Origin: a bacterium DOLZORAL124_64_63
GTDB lineage: Bacteria > Krumholzibacteriota > Krumholzibacteriia > LZORAL124-64-63
NCBI GenBank assembly: GCA_002747875.1
Contig: PDQT01000082.1
Location: forward strand, 1 to 38,974
DNA length: 38,974 bases
Direction: 5' to 3'
In this document: positions 16,335 through 25,084 of the stretch, piece by piece
How positions within the stretch are numbered: the stretch's first letter is position 1
Layout of the letters: each line of letters starts with the position of its first letter
The notes under the pieces: model-generated
The model's database searches: none
What the model was told of the DNA's origin: nothing
What the model saw: only the letters and a program-made list of their open reading frames with translations
Translations under genes and position numbers: made by a program

Positions 16335-16994
16335 TTATTCGAAACCGAAGAGAGAGTAATCCACCAGCATGTTGCCCGTCAGGTCAGGCACATCGTCCCG
16401 CTTGCGCTCCCCGTGGGGGTAGTGCTCGCGCCTGTTCAGGGACATGTAAAGCAAACCCGCCAGATCGTCCTTGCGCCGGCTCAGGTTGCCGGCCACCACG
16501 CCGGCGATGTACTTGGCGATGGCCACCCCCGCCGCGAAGCCCGGATTGCCGGCCGCCCCCACCACCTGAGCCAGGTTGTCCACGAAATCGTCGAAGCCCT
16601 CGTCCCTCAACACTTCCTTGACGGTCTCTCCCAAGTCGCGCACGTCGCCATCGTTCTCCAGGGCCATGAAACACCAATTGAAGTCGCCGGGGATGGACTC
16701 CCGCTGGAACAGGACGTAGCCCGTATCCCCGAAGGTGATGCTCTGGTCATCCCTCACGTTGTCGATGGTGGCCAGGATGCGGTTGCTGACCACCTGCGTG
16801 ACCATGGCCGCCGCCAGCTTGGCCCGTTGCTTCGGATCCGTCTCCTGTAAGAAGGCGTCCAGGTCGGGAAAAGACGTGTCCCCGGTGGTGATGAAACTGA
16901 TCATCTTGATCTCGGCCAGATCCCGTTTGATGAACAGGAAACCGCTTTCCCGGTTGTCGATGATCCGGACCTTGTTGAGGCGAAAGTAGAACAT
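16335..16994 (-). CDS. hypothetical protein, 219 aa
   Basis: The ATG at 16994 has an ideal AGGAGG 8 bp upstream. I do not recognise a family. The N-terminus (MFYFRLNKVRIIDNRE) and the first 60 residues look like beta strands; residues about 55-80 and 105-160 are helical; and the C-terminus ends LTGNMLVDYSLFGFE. There is no signal peptide; the stretch around 140-165 (GNPGFAAGVAIAKYIAGVVAGNL) is moderately hydrophobic but too Gly/Ala-rich to call a membrane helix. The gene begins 37 bp after the ccsBA stop on the same strand, so the two are probably cotranscribed. That does not by itself link it to cytochrome assembly. Confidence 0.75.
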   Translation of the reverse strand: MFYFRLNKVRIIDNRESGFLFIKRDLAEIKMISFITTGDTSFPDLDAFLQETDPKQRAKLAAAMVTQVVSNRILATIDNVRDDQSITFGDTGYVLFQRESIPGDFNWCFMALENDGDVRDLGETVKEVLRDEGFDDFVDNLAQVVGAAGNPGFAAGVAIAKYIAGVVAGNLSRRKDDLAGLLYMSLNRREHYPHGERKRDDVPDLTGNMLVDYSLFGFE

Positions 16995-17031
16995 GGCCGT
17001 TTCCTCCTGATGGGGCCCCGCGTGGTATGGC

Positions 17032-20000
17032 TCAGGCCAGCTCCACGACGTTCTCCGAAGGGTCCTTGTAGTTCGAGTATAGCACACCGCTGACGATCAC
17101 CAGCACCAGCAACACCAGGTTGAAGATGTGCACCCACACCGGAACGCCGTTGGCATCGCCCGCGCCATAGCTGTGCAAGCCCACCAGGAAGTAGTTCACG
17201 CCGAAGTAGGTCATCAGCACCGAATCGATCACGACCCAGTTCCACCAGGCATTCAGCCATATGCTGCGCAAGCTCTTGATGTAGCGGAAGTGCAGGCCCA
17301 CCGCGGCCACCAGGATGGTGATCCAGGACCAGGTCTCCTTGGGATCCCAACCCCAGTAGCGGCCCCAGCTCTCGTTGGCCCAGACCCCGCCCAGCAATGT
17401 GCCGATCGACAGCATACCCAGGCCCGCGACCAGGATCCAGAAATTGATCTTGTCCAGGACACGCAAAGCGAAGCTGATGGTCTCCTGGCGCCGGGTACTC
17501 TTGCTGAAGCTGCGCTGCAGGATCAGCATCATGCTCATCACGCCCTGCAGGAACGCCAGGCCGAAGAACGCGTAGCTGGCCGTGATGATGGTCACATGGA
17601 TGTTCAACCAGTAGCTGACCAGCACCGGCACCAGAGGCCCGATGGCCGGGTCGAAGATCGACAGCATGGACACGCCCAGGATGATCACCGTCAGCAGGGC
17701 GGACAGGCTGGCGGGCAAGGCCACCCGGAAAACCAGCTCCGCGATGAAGCCCAGGACGACGGCCGCCACGGCGATGAAGAGCAGCGATTCGTGGCCGTTG
17801 CTCAGGGGCGCGCGGCCCGACGCGATCCAGCGCAGAGCGTAGGCGGCGATCATCATGCCCAATCCGGCCAGATAGGCCAGCAGGCCCAGGCTGTAGACCG
17901 GGTTGCGGAAGCTGATTCTGGCCATGCGGTGGCGGAACAGATTCCAGAAGAAGGCTCCCATCATCAACACGAAAGCCCCCAGCAAGGGCACCATGGCCCA
18001 ACTGAAGAGGTGGCTCTTGTTGTAGAAAAGCTCGGCCTCGAGGCGGGTGTCGGACGGGATGACGGCCGCGCCGTATTCGTGCTGGATGGTGTCGATGGCC
18101 TGCAGGCCCTGCATGATACGGCCCTGGTCGCCCGCCTTCAGGCCCGACATGAGGCTGCTGTAAGCGGTGCCGTATTCTTCGGCCTGGGCGGCGGTCAGAC
18201 GCGGCCTCACGTCCTCGATGCTCAGCCAGGTGTTGTTCTCGTCCCCGGGTACCGGGAACAGGCGCAGGGTGCTGCCCTGGAAGGTCATGTACAGCAGGTT
18301 GAAGCGCTCGTCGAAGCTGATGAGCTTGCGCTGCACCTTGGAACGCTCGGGATCCGGGGTGCGGTGGGCCGCGCGCACGTCCTGCAGCAGGCGGTAGTCG
18401 TTCCCCTCGAAAAGGCTGGCCATGCTCACGCGCTTGGTGCCCTCGCTGACGCCCAGGAACTTCTTGAGGCCGCCGTGGCGCACGCCGATAACATCCTGTT
18501 TCCACCAGTAGGGCGGGTTGCTGCTCCAGTTCAGGAACATGTCCACGGGGTGCTCTTTGTGGAATTTGGTGCTCTTGGCCACCTTCATGGTCATCTCGCG
18601 GGCCAGGGTGTCCAGGGGTTTCATGCGGCCCTGGAAGTCCTGGATAACCAACCGGGAGGCCAGTTCGCGGGCGGGCTCGTCGAGGGAGACGAAGCCGGGA
18701 TCTTGATGTCCGGCATGATTCTGTCCGGCATGATTCTGTTCCGAATGGCCCCGCCCCTCATCCTGGGCCATGGCCTGCCCCGCGAAACCGCAGGTCAGCA
18801 GCACGGCCAGCACGGCCAGCGGCACGCGGCTCTGCCGGCTGCTGTGCGGGAACAGCACGTTCTTCAGCACCACCAGCACAAAGCCCAGCGTGATCAGAAA
18901 GTAGCCGAAATAAGTGGGGTACTTGCCGGGGTCGAAATTCACCGACAGCACCGTGCCCTTGCGGTCAGGATCGTAGGATGACTGGAAGTGCTTGGCGCCG
19001 CCGTACGACAGGGGGTGGTTCATGTAAATGTGCTCCCTCTGGTCCTTGATCCCGTTGGCCGGATCGTTGAGCAGCACGTAGCTCTCGTAGGTGGCCGGGT
19101 TGTCGCTGCCGGGGTAGGTGTTGAGCACGAAGTCGTCCAGCGTCAGACTGTAGGACAACGGGATCTTGATCGGCCCGTAGCCCAGGCGCAGGCGCCGGTC
19201 GTTCAGCTCCACCGTCTCGCTGCGGCTGGATTTGACGCAGATGGCCGACGCCTCGTTCCCCTGCCCGTCGCGAATGACGACACGGGCGGCGGGCGGAGCG
19301 TTGGGGTCTTCGCTCTCGGCGGGCACCAGCACCACGGAGTCCATCATGCGCATGGGCATGAAGCTGAAGCCACGGTCATCGTTCACATAAAGCATCTGCT
19401 CGGTCACGTCGAAGACCGCGGCGGCGGCAATGGCGCTGCGCTCCTCGGTGCTCATGTCCATGGCCTCGATGGGGAAGGAAGCCCGTGCGCGCAACTTGCC
19501 GTCGGCGAAAACGAACTCGATGCCCGAGGCCACGGTGTAGGCCATGTCCAGGTCCGCGAAGGGATCCTCGGCCCCGCTGTGCCCCATGCTGAATTCAGGG
19601 TGGTAGGCGAAGAAAACCCGCTCCCCGCTGCGGCCCCGATCATCTTTGATGGCCACGCGGATCATGGGGTTGTCCATGGGCCCGTCAGAACGGCTGGGTC
19701 CGCCCACCACGAAGCTGGTCTGGAATTCGGTGATCTCCAGCTCCAGGCCGCCGCAGGTGTGCACGCTGCCGTCGGGCGGACCGACGGGGATGGTGCAGAC
19801 CTCATCGCCGGAACGCACACGCAAATCACCATAGGGCGAGACGCTCGCATCACCGCGGAAATCTCCACGCCGCAGGCTGGCGTTCACCGAACCGATTTTC
19901 GTACGCTCACCCTCGGTCATCACCTTGGAAACGATCTCGCCATCCATGCTCACCCGGTACTGGAAACCGGCGGGACCGCCGGGTCCAGCCTGGTACACCT

Positions 20001-20523
20001 CGGCGAAGTGGGGCCAGAAATCGGCCACGCCCAGTTCGTACTCCTGCCCGTCCACCATGACCTTCTGCCAGATATCCCCCTGTTGGCGCTTGTACAGGCG
20101 CACCGGGAAGCTGGCCTCCTGGGTCTCGCCCGTCACGCGGACGTGGTCCTTGGCGCTGAGGATATAATCCGTGGTAGCCCCCTCCCGAATGGGCATCACT
20201 CCCTCGTAGCCCATGTAGCGGGTCATGCCCGCGGCCACCAGAATCACGATCATCGCGATGTGGACCAGCACCGCACCCGTCTGGTGCGCCTTGTAGGGCA
20301 TGCGCTTGAAGAAGGACAACAGAAGATTTAGACAGATGAAGGCCAGGGCCCCTTCAAACCACCACGCGTCGTAGATGATGTCGAAGGCGGCGTCACGTCC
20401 ACCATAGAAGGATTCAATGAAGGTCCCGAAAATACTGGCGATGGCCACCACGGCCATCAGCACGACACCTAGCTTCATCGAGGCCAGGAAGTTGAGGGCG
20501 GGATTCTTGAAGAGTTCTTTCAC
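17032..20523 (-). CDS. ccsBA: fused cytochrome c biogenesis protein CcsBA (ResB-CcsA)
   Basis: 1163 aa from the GTG at 20523, chosen for AGGTGG 5 bp upstream; a GTG three codons earlier is an alternative. The N-terminal ResB/CcsB part has membrane helices at about 15-35, 60-75 and 90-110, a long periplasmic region, and a further helix about 530-555. A second hydrophobic stretch ending in AMA (about 565-585) is followed by a His-rich HSEQNHAGQNHAGHQ. The C-terminal CcsA part (about 840-1150) has multiple helices and the haem-handling WWD signature WGRYWGWDPKETWSW (about 1050). System II CcsBA exports haem and attaches it to CxxCH apocytochromes. Fused forms are usually about 900-1100 aa, so this is long. 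It implies the organism makes c-type cytochromes. Confidence 0.93.
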   Translation of the reverse strand: MKELFKNPALNFLASMKLGVVLMAVVAIASIFGTFIESFYGGRDAAFDIIYDAWWFEGALAFICLNLLLSFFKRMPYKAHQTGAVLVHIAMIVILVAAGMTRYMGYEGVMPIREGATTDYILSAKDHVRVTGETQEASFPVRLYKRQQGDIWQKVMVDGQEYELGVADFWPHFAEVYQAGPGGPAGFQYRVSMDGEIVSKVMTEGERTKIGSVNASLRRGDFRGDASVSPYGDLRVRSGDEVCTIPVGPPDGSVHTCGGLELEITEFQTSFVVGGPSRSDGPMDNPMIRVAIKDDRGRSGERVFFAYHPEFSMGHSGAEDPFADLDMAYTVASGIEFVFADGKLRARASFPIEAMDMSTEERSAIAAAAVFDVTEQMLYVNDDRGFSFMPMRMMDSVVLVPAESEDPNAPPAARVVIRDGQGNEASAICVKSSRSETVELNDRRLRLGYGPIKIPLSYSLTLDDFVLNTYPGSDNPATYESYVLLNDPANGIKDQREHIYMNHPLSYGGAKHFQSSYDPDRKGTVLSVNFDPGKYPTYFGYFLITLGFVLVVLKNVLFPHSSRQSRVPLAVLAVLLTCGFAGQAMAQDEGRGHSEQNHAGQNHAGHQDPGFVSLDEPARELASRLVIQDFQGRMKPLDTLAREMTMKVAKSTKFHKEHPVDMFLNWSSNPPYWWKQDVIGVRHGGLKKFLGVSEGTKRVSMASLFEGNDYRLLQDVRAAHRTPDPERSKVQRKLISFDERFNLLYMTFQGSTLRLFPVPGDENNTWLSIEDVRPRLTAAQAEEYGTAYSSLMSGLKAGDQGRIMQGLQAIDTIQHEYGAAVIPSDTRLEAELFYNKSHLFSWAMVPLLGAFVLMMGAFFWNLFRHRMARISFRNPVYSLGLLAYLAGLGMMIAAYALRWIASGRAPLSNGHESLLFIAVAAVVLGFIAELVFRVALPASLSALLTVIILGVSMLSIFDPAIGPLVPVLVSYWLNIHVTIITASYAFFGLAFLQGVMSMMLILQRSFSKSTRRQETISFALRVLDKINFWILVAGLGMLSIGTLLGGVWANESWGRYWGWDPKETWSWITILVAAVGLHFRYIKSLRSIWLNAWWNWVVIDSVLMTYFGVNYFLVGLHSYGAGDANGVPVWVHIFNLVLLVLVIVSGVLYSNYKDPSENVVELA

Positions 20524-20912
20524 GTGGACCACCTAGTTGGGGAGAATCGATCAGCGGATATCGAGATCGGGTTGATGTAGGCGACACCGCCATAATAAAA
20601 GCTGGGTTCCGCAAAGCCTATAAAAAACGAAGGGCGAAAAGGTTTCCCTGTCCTGTTTGGGAAGCGGAAAATCCCGCCCGTAAGCACTTTCATTCCGTCC
20701 CGGCGAGCTTACCCTCCCCGCACAACCCCATCTGGCCGGGAACCCAGGCCCCCAACGAAGCCTCACGAGGCATTTTTCGTATTGATAAGGTATTTCTTCA
20801 ACGAAGGACTACAGTCCAAAGAGGCTTAGCATCTTGAACGATCCGAACATGGCCTAAAACCGCAAAAACCGGCATTTTTACCGCCCAAAGCTTCTCGCGA
20901 AGCCCAGAACCC

Positions 20913-20937
20913 GGTGTTACACCTCGGGTGTTACACA
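20913..20937. promoter_or_regulatory. tandem GGTGTTACAC boxes (candidate activator/repressor sites)
   Basis: GGTGTTACACC (20913-20923) is a perfect palindrome around a central T. It is repeated as GGTGTTACACA at 20927-20937, centres 14 bp apart. The pair lies about 90 bp upstream of the -35 box at 21025, a position typical for an upstream regulator site. Confidence 0.5.
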
Positions 20938-21024
20938 TTTCTAACAAAACATCATATAAAAACTGTATCAAGGGGCGACACATATCCACCACAAGTCATC
21001 TATTAGAACAAAAACAAAAAAGAC

Positions 21025-21054
21025 TTGACCTAAAGACAACAACTCCGCTAAAGT
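21025..21054 (+). promoter_or_regulatory. sigma-70-type promoter for the secreted protein/regulator pair
   Basis: TTGACC (21025-21030) and TAAAGT (21049-21054) are separated by 18 bp, matching 5 of 6 and 4 of 6 consensus bases. Transcription would begin near 21061, leaving a short leader. Confidence 0.6.
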
Positions 21055-21119
21055 AGCCTCCATCACTCTCCGTCTTGCTCACGGGATACGCTCCCGCAAA
21101 AATGGAGCCACATGGCATA

Positions 21120-21458
21120 ATGTGTTTGCAAACCTCATGGCCTCGGCACAGGCTGGTGGCTGCCTGCTTGGTCTACCTGATCCTCATTCTGGGACCGGTG
21201 GCCCCCGCGACGGCCAAACCAGCACACCTTCACTACCAGATTTCCGATGGCGCGGAGGGAGATCCGGGCGACGGGGTGCTGAAACCCGGTCCCGTTCTGG
21301 AGCCCGGCCCCATCCCCGTCAAAACACGGATACCGGAAATCGTGGCGGTGTACATGGAACGCCGGCCCGACGGTACCATACGACCTGTGATCATTTTACG
21401 GGACATCCCCACAGGATTCCGCTGGCTTGATGAGGGGAGGTGCCACCGTGCGCCCTGA
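21120..21458 (+). CDS. small secreted protein, unknown function
   Basis: 112 aa from the ATG at 21120; an in-frame ATG at 21102 would add six residues but has no ribosome binding site. A basic N-region (WPRHR) and hydrophobic core (LVAACLVYLILILGPVAPA) ending in ATA-K look like a signal peptide, so the mature part of about 80 residues should be exported. It includes a Pro/Gly repeat-like stretch (VLKPGPVLEPGPIPV) and then IVAVYMERRPDGTIRPVIILRDIP, which is strand-rich. I recognise no family. Its end overlaps the start of the large regulator by 11 bp, so the two are translationally coupled. A two-codon leader frame, ATG GCA TAA at 21112-21120, overlaps its ATG by one base. Confidence 0.6.
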   Translation: MCLQTSWPRHRLVAACLVYLILILGPVAPATAKPAHLHYQISDGAEGDPGDGVLKPGPVLEPGPIPVKTRIPEIVAVYMERRPDGTIRPVIILRDIPTGFRWLDEGRCHRAP

Positions 21459-23919
21459 GCAAGTCCCCCCCAACTCCGTCCCCACCACAGGCCCGGAGGG
21501 ACTGGTCCCGGAGGCGTACCACCGCGCCCGGCGTCTGCATCTGGAAGGCCGGACCCGCGAAGCTCTGCAGAGCCTGGAGGCAATCCTTGGCCCGGATGGA
21601 AAGACATCCCGCTTGCCCGCCGGCCAAGCCCTCAGCATGCGTGACGCCACCCTGCTCAAGGGCTGGTGCCTGATCGAGCTGAAGCGCCACAAACTCTGCA
21701 AACAGTGGCTGGAAACCGCCCGGGGTCACGGCTTCCTGCAGGCGGACGATCCTGCCGGCATGATCCTCGAACTGAACATCCAGATCTTCGAGGAACATTA
21801 CGAGATCGTTCAGGATATGGCCCTCAGCCTGCTGTCCGACGCCCCCCAGGTGGCGGACCTGAACACCGCGGAGCTGCGGCTCCTGCTGGGCGCCGCCTTG
21901 CGCTGGCAAGGCAACCTGGCGGAAGCCGTGCCCCATCTGGAATTCGCCTGTAGCGCCTTCCTCATCCTGGGAGAACCCGGACGCGAGGCCGTGGCCGCGA
22001 ATTTCTTGGGCTGGACCCATCTTTCCATGGGCCATCTGGAAGAAGGACGCCGCTGGTTCGAAAAGAGCCTGCGGATCAACACCGGCCTGGGCGCCACCCT
22101 GCGCGTGGCCCAGAACTGCCAGAACCTGTCCATCGTCGCCTATAAGCAGGGGCGCTATTCCGCGGCCCTGGAGCTGTTGGAACAGGAACTGGACATGGCC
22201 GACGGAACCCCGGACATGGTCTGCCGCGCCCGTATTGCCGAGGGCAACATCAAGCGCCTCCTGGGCGATTTCCTGGGGGCCCGGCCCGCTCTCATGGAGG
22301 GCTACAGCCTGGCCACCGAAAACGGCATGGCCCGCGAGGAAGCCCTGGCCCTGGAGTTTCTGGGCGATGTCCTGCGGGACGAGGGCAACCCCGCCGAAGC
22401 CCGCCGCTACTACCAGCGCGGCCAGACGGTGGCCCGGGCCCTGGCCCCCCGCGGCGATCTGGTCATGGAACTGTTGCGCCGCGAAGGCGAATGCCTGGAC
22501 CTGGAAGGACGGCACGAAGAAGCCCTGCATCTCCTGAGCGACGCGCTGGCCTTCTGCCGCGAGGTGGGCGACCGCTTCGAGAAGGCCGTCACCTATCGCT
22601 GCTTGGCCATGAACGCGGCCAATCTGGGGCGCTGGAAAGCCGCCGAAGAGCATTTCCGCAAAGCCCTGGACGGCCTACGGCATCTTTCGGCCCGGCACGA
22701 GATGATGATCGCCGAACACCAGAAGGCGCGCACCCTGCTGCGCCGCATCGATTCCGGCAACGCCGGTGGTGCCGGAGGTCGCCTCTTGAATCAGGCCTGG
22801 CGCAGCGCCCTGGCGGCCCAGCAGCTGAACCAGGAGCTGGGCGTCGACTACCAACGCCTGGATATACAGGAAACGGTGGCCGATCTGGCTCGCCGCCGGG
22901 TGAATCGGCGTGATGCCCGCGGCGGCCGGCCCGTCTTCAGCCTGAAGGCGGCCCCTTCGACCCGCGTCATCGCCGTCAGCGGCGCCATGCAGCGGATTCT
23001 GCGCACCTGTGACGGTTTCGCCCGCTACGACACTCCCGTGCTCCTGCACGGCGAACCCGGCACGGGCAAGGAGTTGCTGGCCCATCGGCTGCACGAGGCC
23101 AGCCCCCGCAGCAGCCGACCGCTGATCAAGGTGGTCTGCACCCCCACCAGCGAGGAAGTCCTGGCCTGGGAGATTTTCGGGAAGGTCCGCGCCGCCAAGG
23201 GCACTCTGAACGACCTGCCTGGTCTGGTGGCCCAGGCCGAGGGCGGCACCCTCCTGCTCAGCGGCGTGGACAACCTGCCGCGCGGCCTGCAGGCGCGCAT
23301 CATGGAACTGCTGCGCAACAGCACCTACAGGCGCATCGGCGGCAGCCGGGAGCATCGGGCGGACCTGCGCATCATCGCCACCTGCAACGGAGATCTGAAG
23401 GCGGCCGTGGAAGCGGGCGACTTCCGCCCGGACCTGCACTTCAAGCTGACGCTGCTGAAGACCGAAGTCCCCCCCTTGCGCGACCGGCCCGAGGATATCC
23501 TGCCCCTGCTGGATCACTTCCTGACCCGGCACGAGGGCAGCACCCTGACGGCCCGCAGCCTGTTCGATTTCCAGGCTCTGGACGATCTGAGCCGGCACAC
23601 TTGGCCCGGCAACGTGGCCGAACTGGAAGCCATCGCCCAGCGGGCCTGGCTGAACCGCGACTTGGGCCAGGCCCTGCAACTGCGGCGCATCAAGGGCCGG
23701 GACGGCGGCCATGAGTTGGAGTTCTTCCTGCCCGACCGCCCCCAGGGCCAAGCCGGCGCCAAGGTGGACACACCGCCGGCCGGAGGCATGACCTGGAGCA
23801 GCCTGAACAACCTGATCGACCGCGCCGGCGGCAACAAGAGCCACGTGGCCAGGAACCTGGGCATCAGCCGGGTCACCCTGTACCGCTGGCTGGATCGTCT
23901 GGACCCGAAAAACGGGTAA
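21448..23919 (+). CDS. TPR-AAA+-Fis regulator resembling a sigma-54 activator but degenerate
   Basis: 823 aa from the GTG at 21448, with GGGGAGG 7 bp upstream. Residues about 20-440 are tetratricopeptide repeats (YSAALELLEQELDMA, WKAAEEHFRKALDGL). Residues about 505-745 are an AAA+ domain with Walker A GEPGTGKE (about 535), FRPDLHFKL (about 659) and WPGNVAELEAI. The end (about 787-818) is a Fis-type helix-turn-helix (GGNKSHVARNLGISRVTLYRWL). The domain is clearly of the sigma-54 activator family, yet the GAFTGA loop that touches sigma-54 is absent: the expected site reads EIFGKVRAAKGTLND. Walker B, normally LDEI, reads LSGV. It probably binds DNA and perhaps ATP, but should not hydrolyse ATP well or drive sigma-54. 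Compare the intact NtrC-type protein at 26790-28142. Confidence 0.85.
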   Translation: MRPEQVPPNSVPTTGPEGLVPEAYHRARRLHLEGRTREALQSLEAILGPDGKTSRLPAGQALSMRDATLLKGWCLIELKRHKLCKQWLETARGHGFLQADDPAGMILELNIQIFEEHYEIVQDMALSLLSDAPQVADLNTAELRLLLGAALRWQGNLAEAVPHLEFACSAFLILGEPGREAVAANFLGWTHLSMGHLEEGRRWFEKSLRINTGLGATLRVAQNCQNLSIVAYKQGRYSAALELLEQELDMADGTPDMVCRARIAEGNIKRLLGDFLGARPALMEGYSLATENGMAREEALALEFLGDVLRDEGNPAEARRYYQRGQTVARALAPRGDLVMELLRREGECLDLEGRHEEALHLLSDALAFCREVGDRFEKAVTYRCLAMNAANLGRWKAAEEHFRKALDGLRHLSARHEMMIAEHQKARTLLRRIDSGNAGGAGGRLLNQAWRSALAAQQLNQELGVDYQRLDIQETVADLARRRVNRRDARGGRPVFSLKAAPSTRVIAVSGAMQRILRTCDGFARYDTPVLLHGEPGTGKELLAHRLHEASPRSSRPLIKVVCTPTSEEVLAWEIFGKVRAAKGTLNDLPGLVAQAEGGTLLLSGVDNLPRGLQARIMELLRNSTYRRIGGSREHRADLRIIATCNGDLKAAVEAGDFRPDLHFKLTLLKTEVPPLRDRPEDILPLLDHFLTRHEGSTLTARSLFDFQALDDLSRHTWPGNVAELEAIAQRAWLNRDLGQALQLRRIKGRDGGHELEFFLPDRPQGQAGAKVDTPPAGGMTWSSLNNLIDRAGGNKSHVARNLGISRVTLYRWLDRLDPKNG

Positions 23920-23932
23920 CGGAGGATCACGT

Positions 23933-23952
23933 GGCCGGGACGGAGCCCGGCC
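23933..23952. terminator. GC-rich hairpin between convergent genes
   Basis: GGCCGGG (23933-23939) and CCCGGCC (23946-23952) pair perfectly around a 6-nt loop. It lies 13 bp after the regulator stop. Neither strand has a following U-run, so termination is likely but not certain. Confidence 0.4.
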
Positions 23953-23988
23953 AAACATGCTCACGTATTGCTGATCAGCTATCGATAA

Positions 23989-24411
23989 TCACTCGCCGAT
24001 GATCTTGACCAGGATCCGCTTGGAGCGGCGTCCATCGAACTCCCCGTAGAAAATCCTCTCCCAAGGACCGAAATCCAGCCGCCCGTCCGTTACGGCCACC
24101 ACCACCTCGCGCCCCATGATCTGCCGTTTGTGGTGGGCGTCGCCGTTGTCCTCGCCGGTGCGGTTGTGGTGGTAACGTTCCGGCGAGGGGTCGAAGGGCG
24201 CCAGCTCCTCCAACCAGCGTTTGTAATCCGCGTGCAACCCGGGCTCGTCGTCATTGATGAAAACCGAAGCCGTGATGTGCATGGCGTTCACCAGGCAGAG
24301 GCCTTCGCGGATGCCGCTGGCGCGCAACTCCTTCTCCACCAAGGGTGTGATGTGGATGAAGTCCATGCGCTCGGGGACTTCCAGAATCAGGTATTGGGTG
24401 TGAGATTTCAT
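23989..24411 (-). CDS. YjbQ family protein (UPF0047)
   Basis: 140 aa; ATG at 24411 with AAAGG 8 bp upstream. The whole chain matches the YjbQ/UPF0047 family in length and in its conserved signature: [30 protein letters not shown], and [14 protein letters not shown] near the C-terminus. Members form trimers with a conserved His-rich site; some show weak thiamine phosphate synthase activity, but the true role is unsettled. It is the last gene of the leftward run that starts with the sensor kinase, 48 bp after the DUF4390 gene, and may simply share its transcript. Confidence 0.92.
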   Translation of the reverse strand: MKSHTQYLILEVPERMDFIHITPLVEKELRASGIREGLCLVNAMHITASVFINDDEPGLHADYKRWLEELAPFDPSPERYHHNRTGEDNGDAHHKRQIMGREVVVAVTDGRLDFGPWERIFYGEFDGRRSKRILVKIIGE

Positions 24412-24459
24412 GGTTTGGCCTTTCTGGTTGGTGGTGGCGATGGCGGGGATTCCCGTGGC

Positions 24460-25083
24460 TCAGTGCAGAGAGAATTTCGGGGATACACCCCGCACCGTGG
24501 TGCTGTCCAGCCCCGCCATTTTCTTGATCAGGCTCAGGGTCAGTTCTCCCAGGGTTTCCCCGTTCATTTCCGGCGCATCTTCCGCCCCCATCAACCAGCT
24601 CTCGAAGCCCCGCACCTCCTGGTAGCCCACCGTCCGAAAGATCACCTCCATTTCCAGATAGTAGCGGGCGTCCTTCTCCAGCCTGGGCACACCTTCCAGA
24701 GCCATGGCCTCACGACGGCACAGGGTTTTGGTCAGCCCCTCCAAGGCGTCGCACGCGCCCAGAGGGCGACCCCGATGATCGAAAAGATGGTAATTTTCTT
24801 CCAGAACATCGAAGTAAATGCGGTTTTCCAGTTCGCCCCGGGCCACCTCGGCGTCGCGCCAGCCCTCGCGTTCGCGCCGCAACTTCCAGCGGAAGATCAG
24901 GGTGGCCGGCACACCCGCTTCCAGGGATTCCAGGCTGCTGTCGCACAGCAGGCCCCGCAGGGTCACGTCCACCAGGAGGCGTCCCTCCTGCACCCGAGGC
25001 GGCCCCAGTTCCAGCAGCGGACCTTCGGCCAAAGACGGCACCGCCGCCCCCAACAGCCATGTCAGCAGGACCAGATTCCGCAT
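24460..25083 (-). CDS. DUF4390-type exported protein
   Basis: 207 aa; ATG at 25083, one base after the stop of the barrel gene, with GGGGG about 8 bp upstream. A signal peptide (MRNLVLLTWLLGAAVPSLA) implies a periplasmic protein. The rest looks like the DUF4390 pattern: an early VDVTLRGLL, a middle FRWKLRREREGW and LENRIYFDVLEENYHLFD, and later RYYLEMEVIFRTV. In betaproteobacteria DUF4390 genes commonly stand directly before ntrY and ntrX. Here a member lies downstream of an NtrY/NtrX-type pair, which supports both calls. Its biochemical role is unknown. Confidence 0.72.
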   Translation of the reverse strand: MRNLVLLTWLLGAAVPSLAEGPLLELGPPRVQEGRLLVDVTLRGLLCDSSLESLEAGVPATLIFRWKLRREREGWRDAEVARGELENRIYFDVLEENYHLFDHRGRPLGACDALEGLTKTLCRREAMALEGVPRLEKDARYYLEMEVIFRTVGYQEVRGFESWLMGAEDAPEMNGETLGELTLSLIKKMAGLDSTTVRGVSPKFSLH

Positions 25084-25084
25084 C

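Larger units (their letters stand above)
20524..21119. other. long AT-richer intergenic regulatory region
   Basis: The gap between divergent ccsBA and the secreted-protein gene is markedly richer in A and T than its surroundings, especially from about 20760 to 21060. It holds a TATTAT (minus strand, 20597-20592) that could be a -10 for ccsBA, a small hairpin GCTTC/GAAGC (20890-20903), two palindromic GGTGTTACAC boxes, and a good sigma-70-type promoter at 21025-21054. Short open frames here lack ribosome binding sites and the local third-position GC bias, so I call no gene. Confidence 0.6.

Noticed and set aside
20798..20992. Minus-strand 64-residue open frame in the AT-rich gap
   Set aside because: No ribosome binding site, third-position GC far below the surrounding genes, and it overlaps the palindromic boxes.
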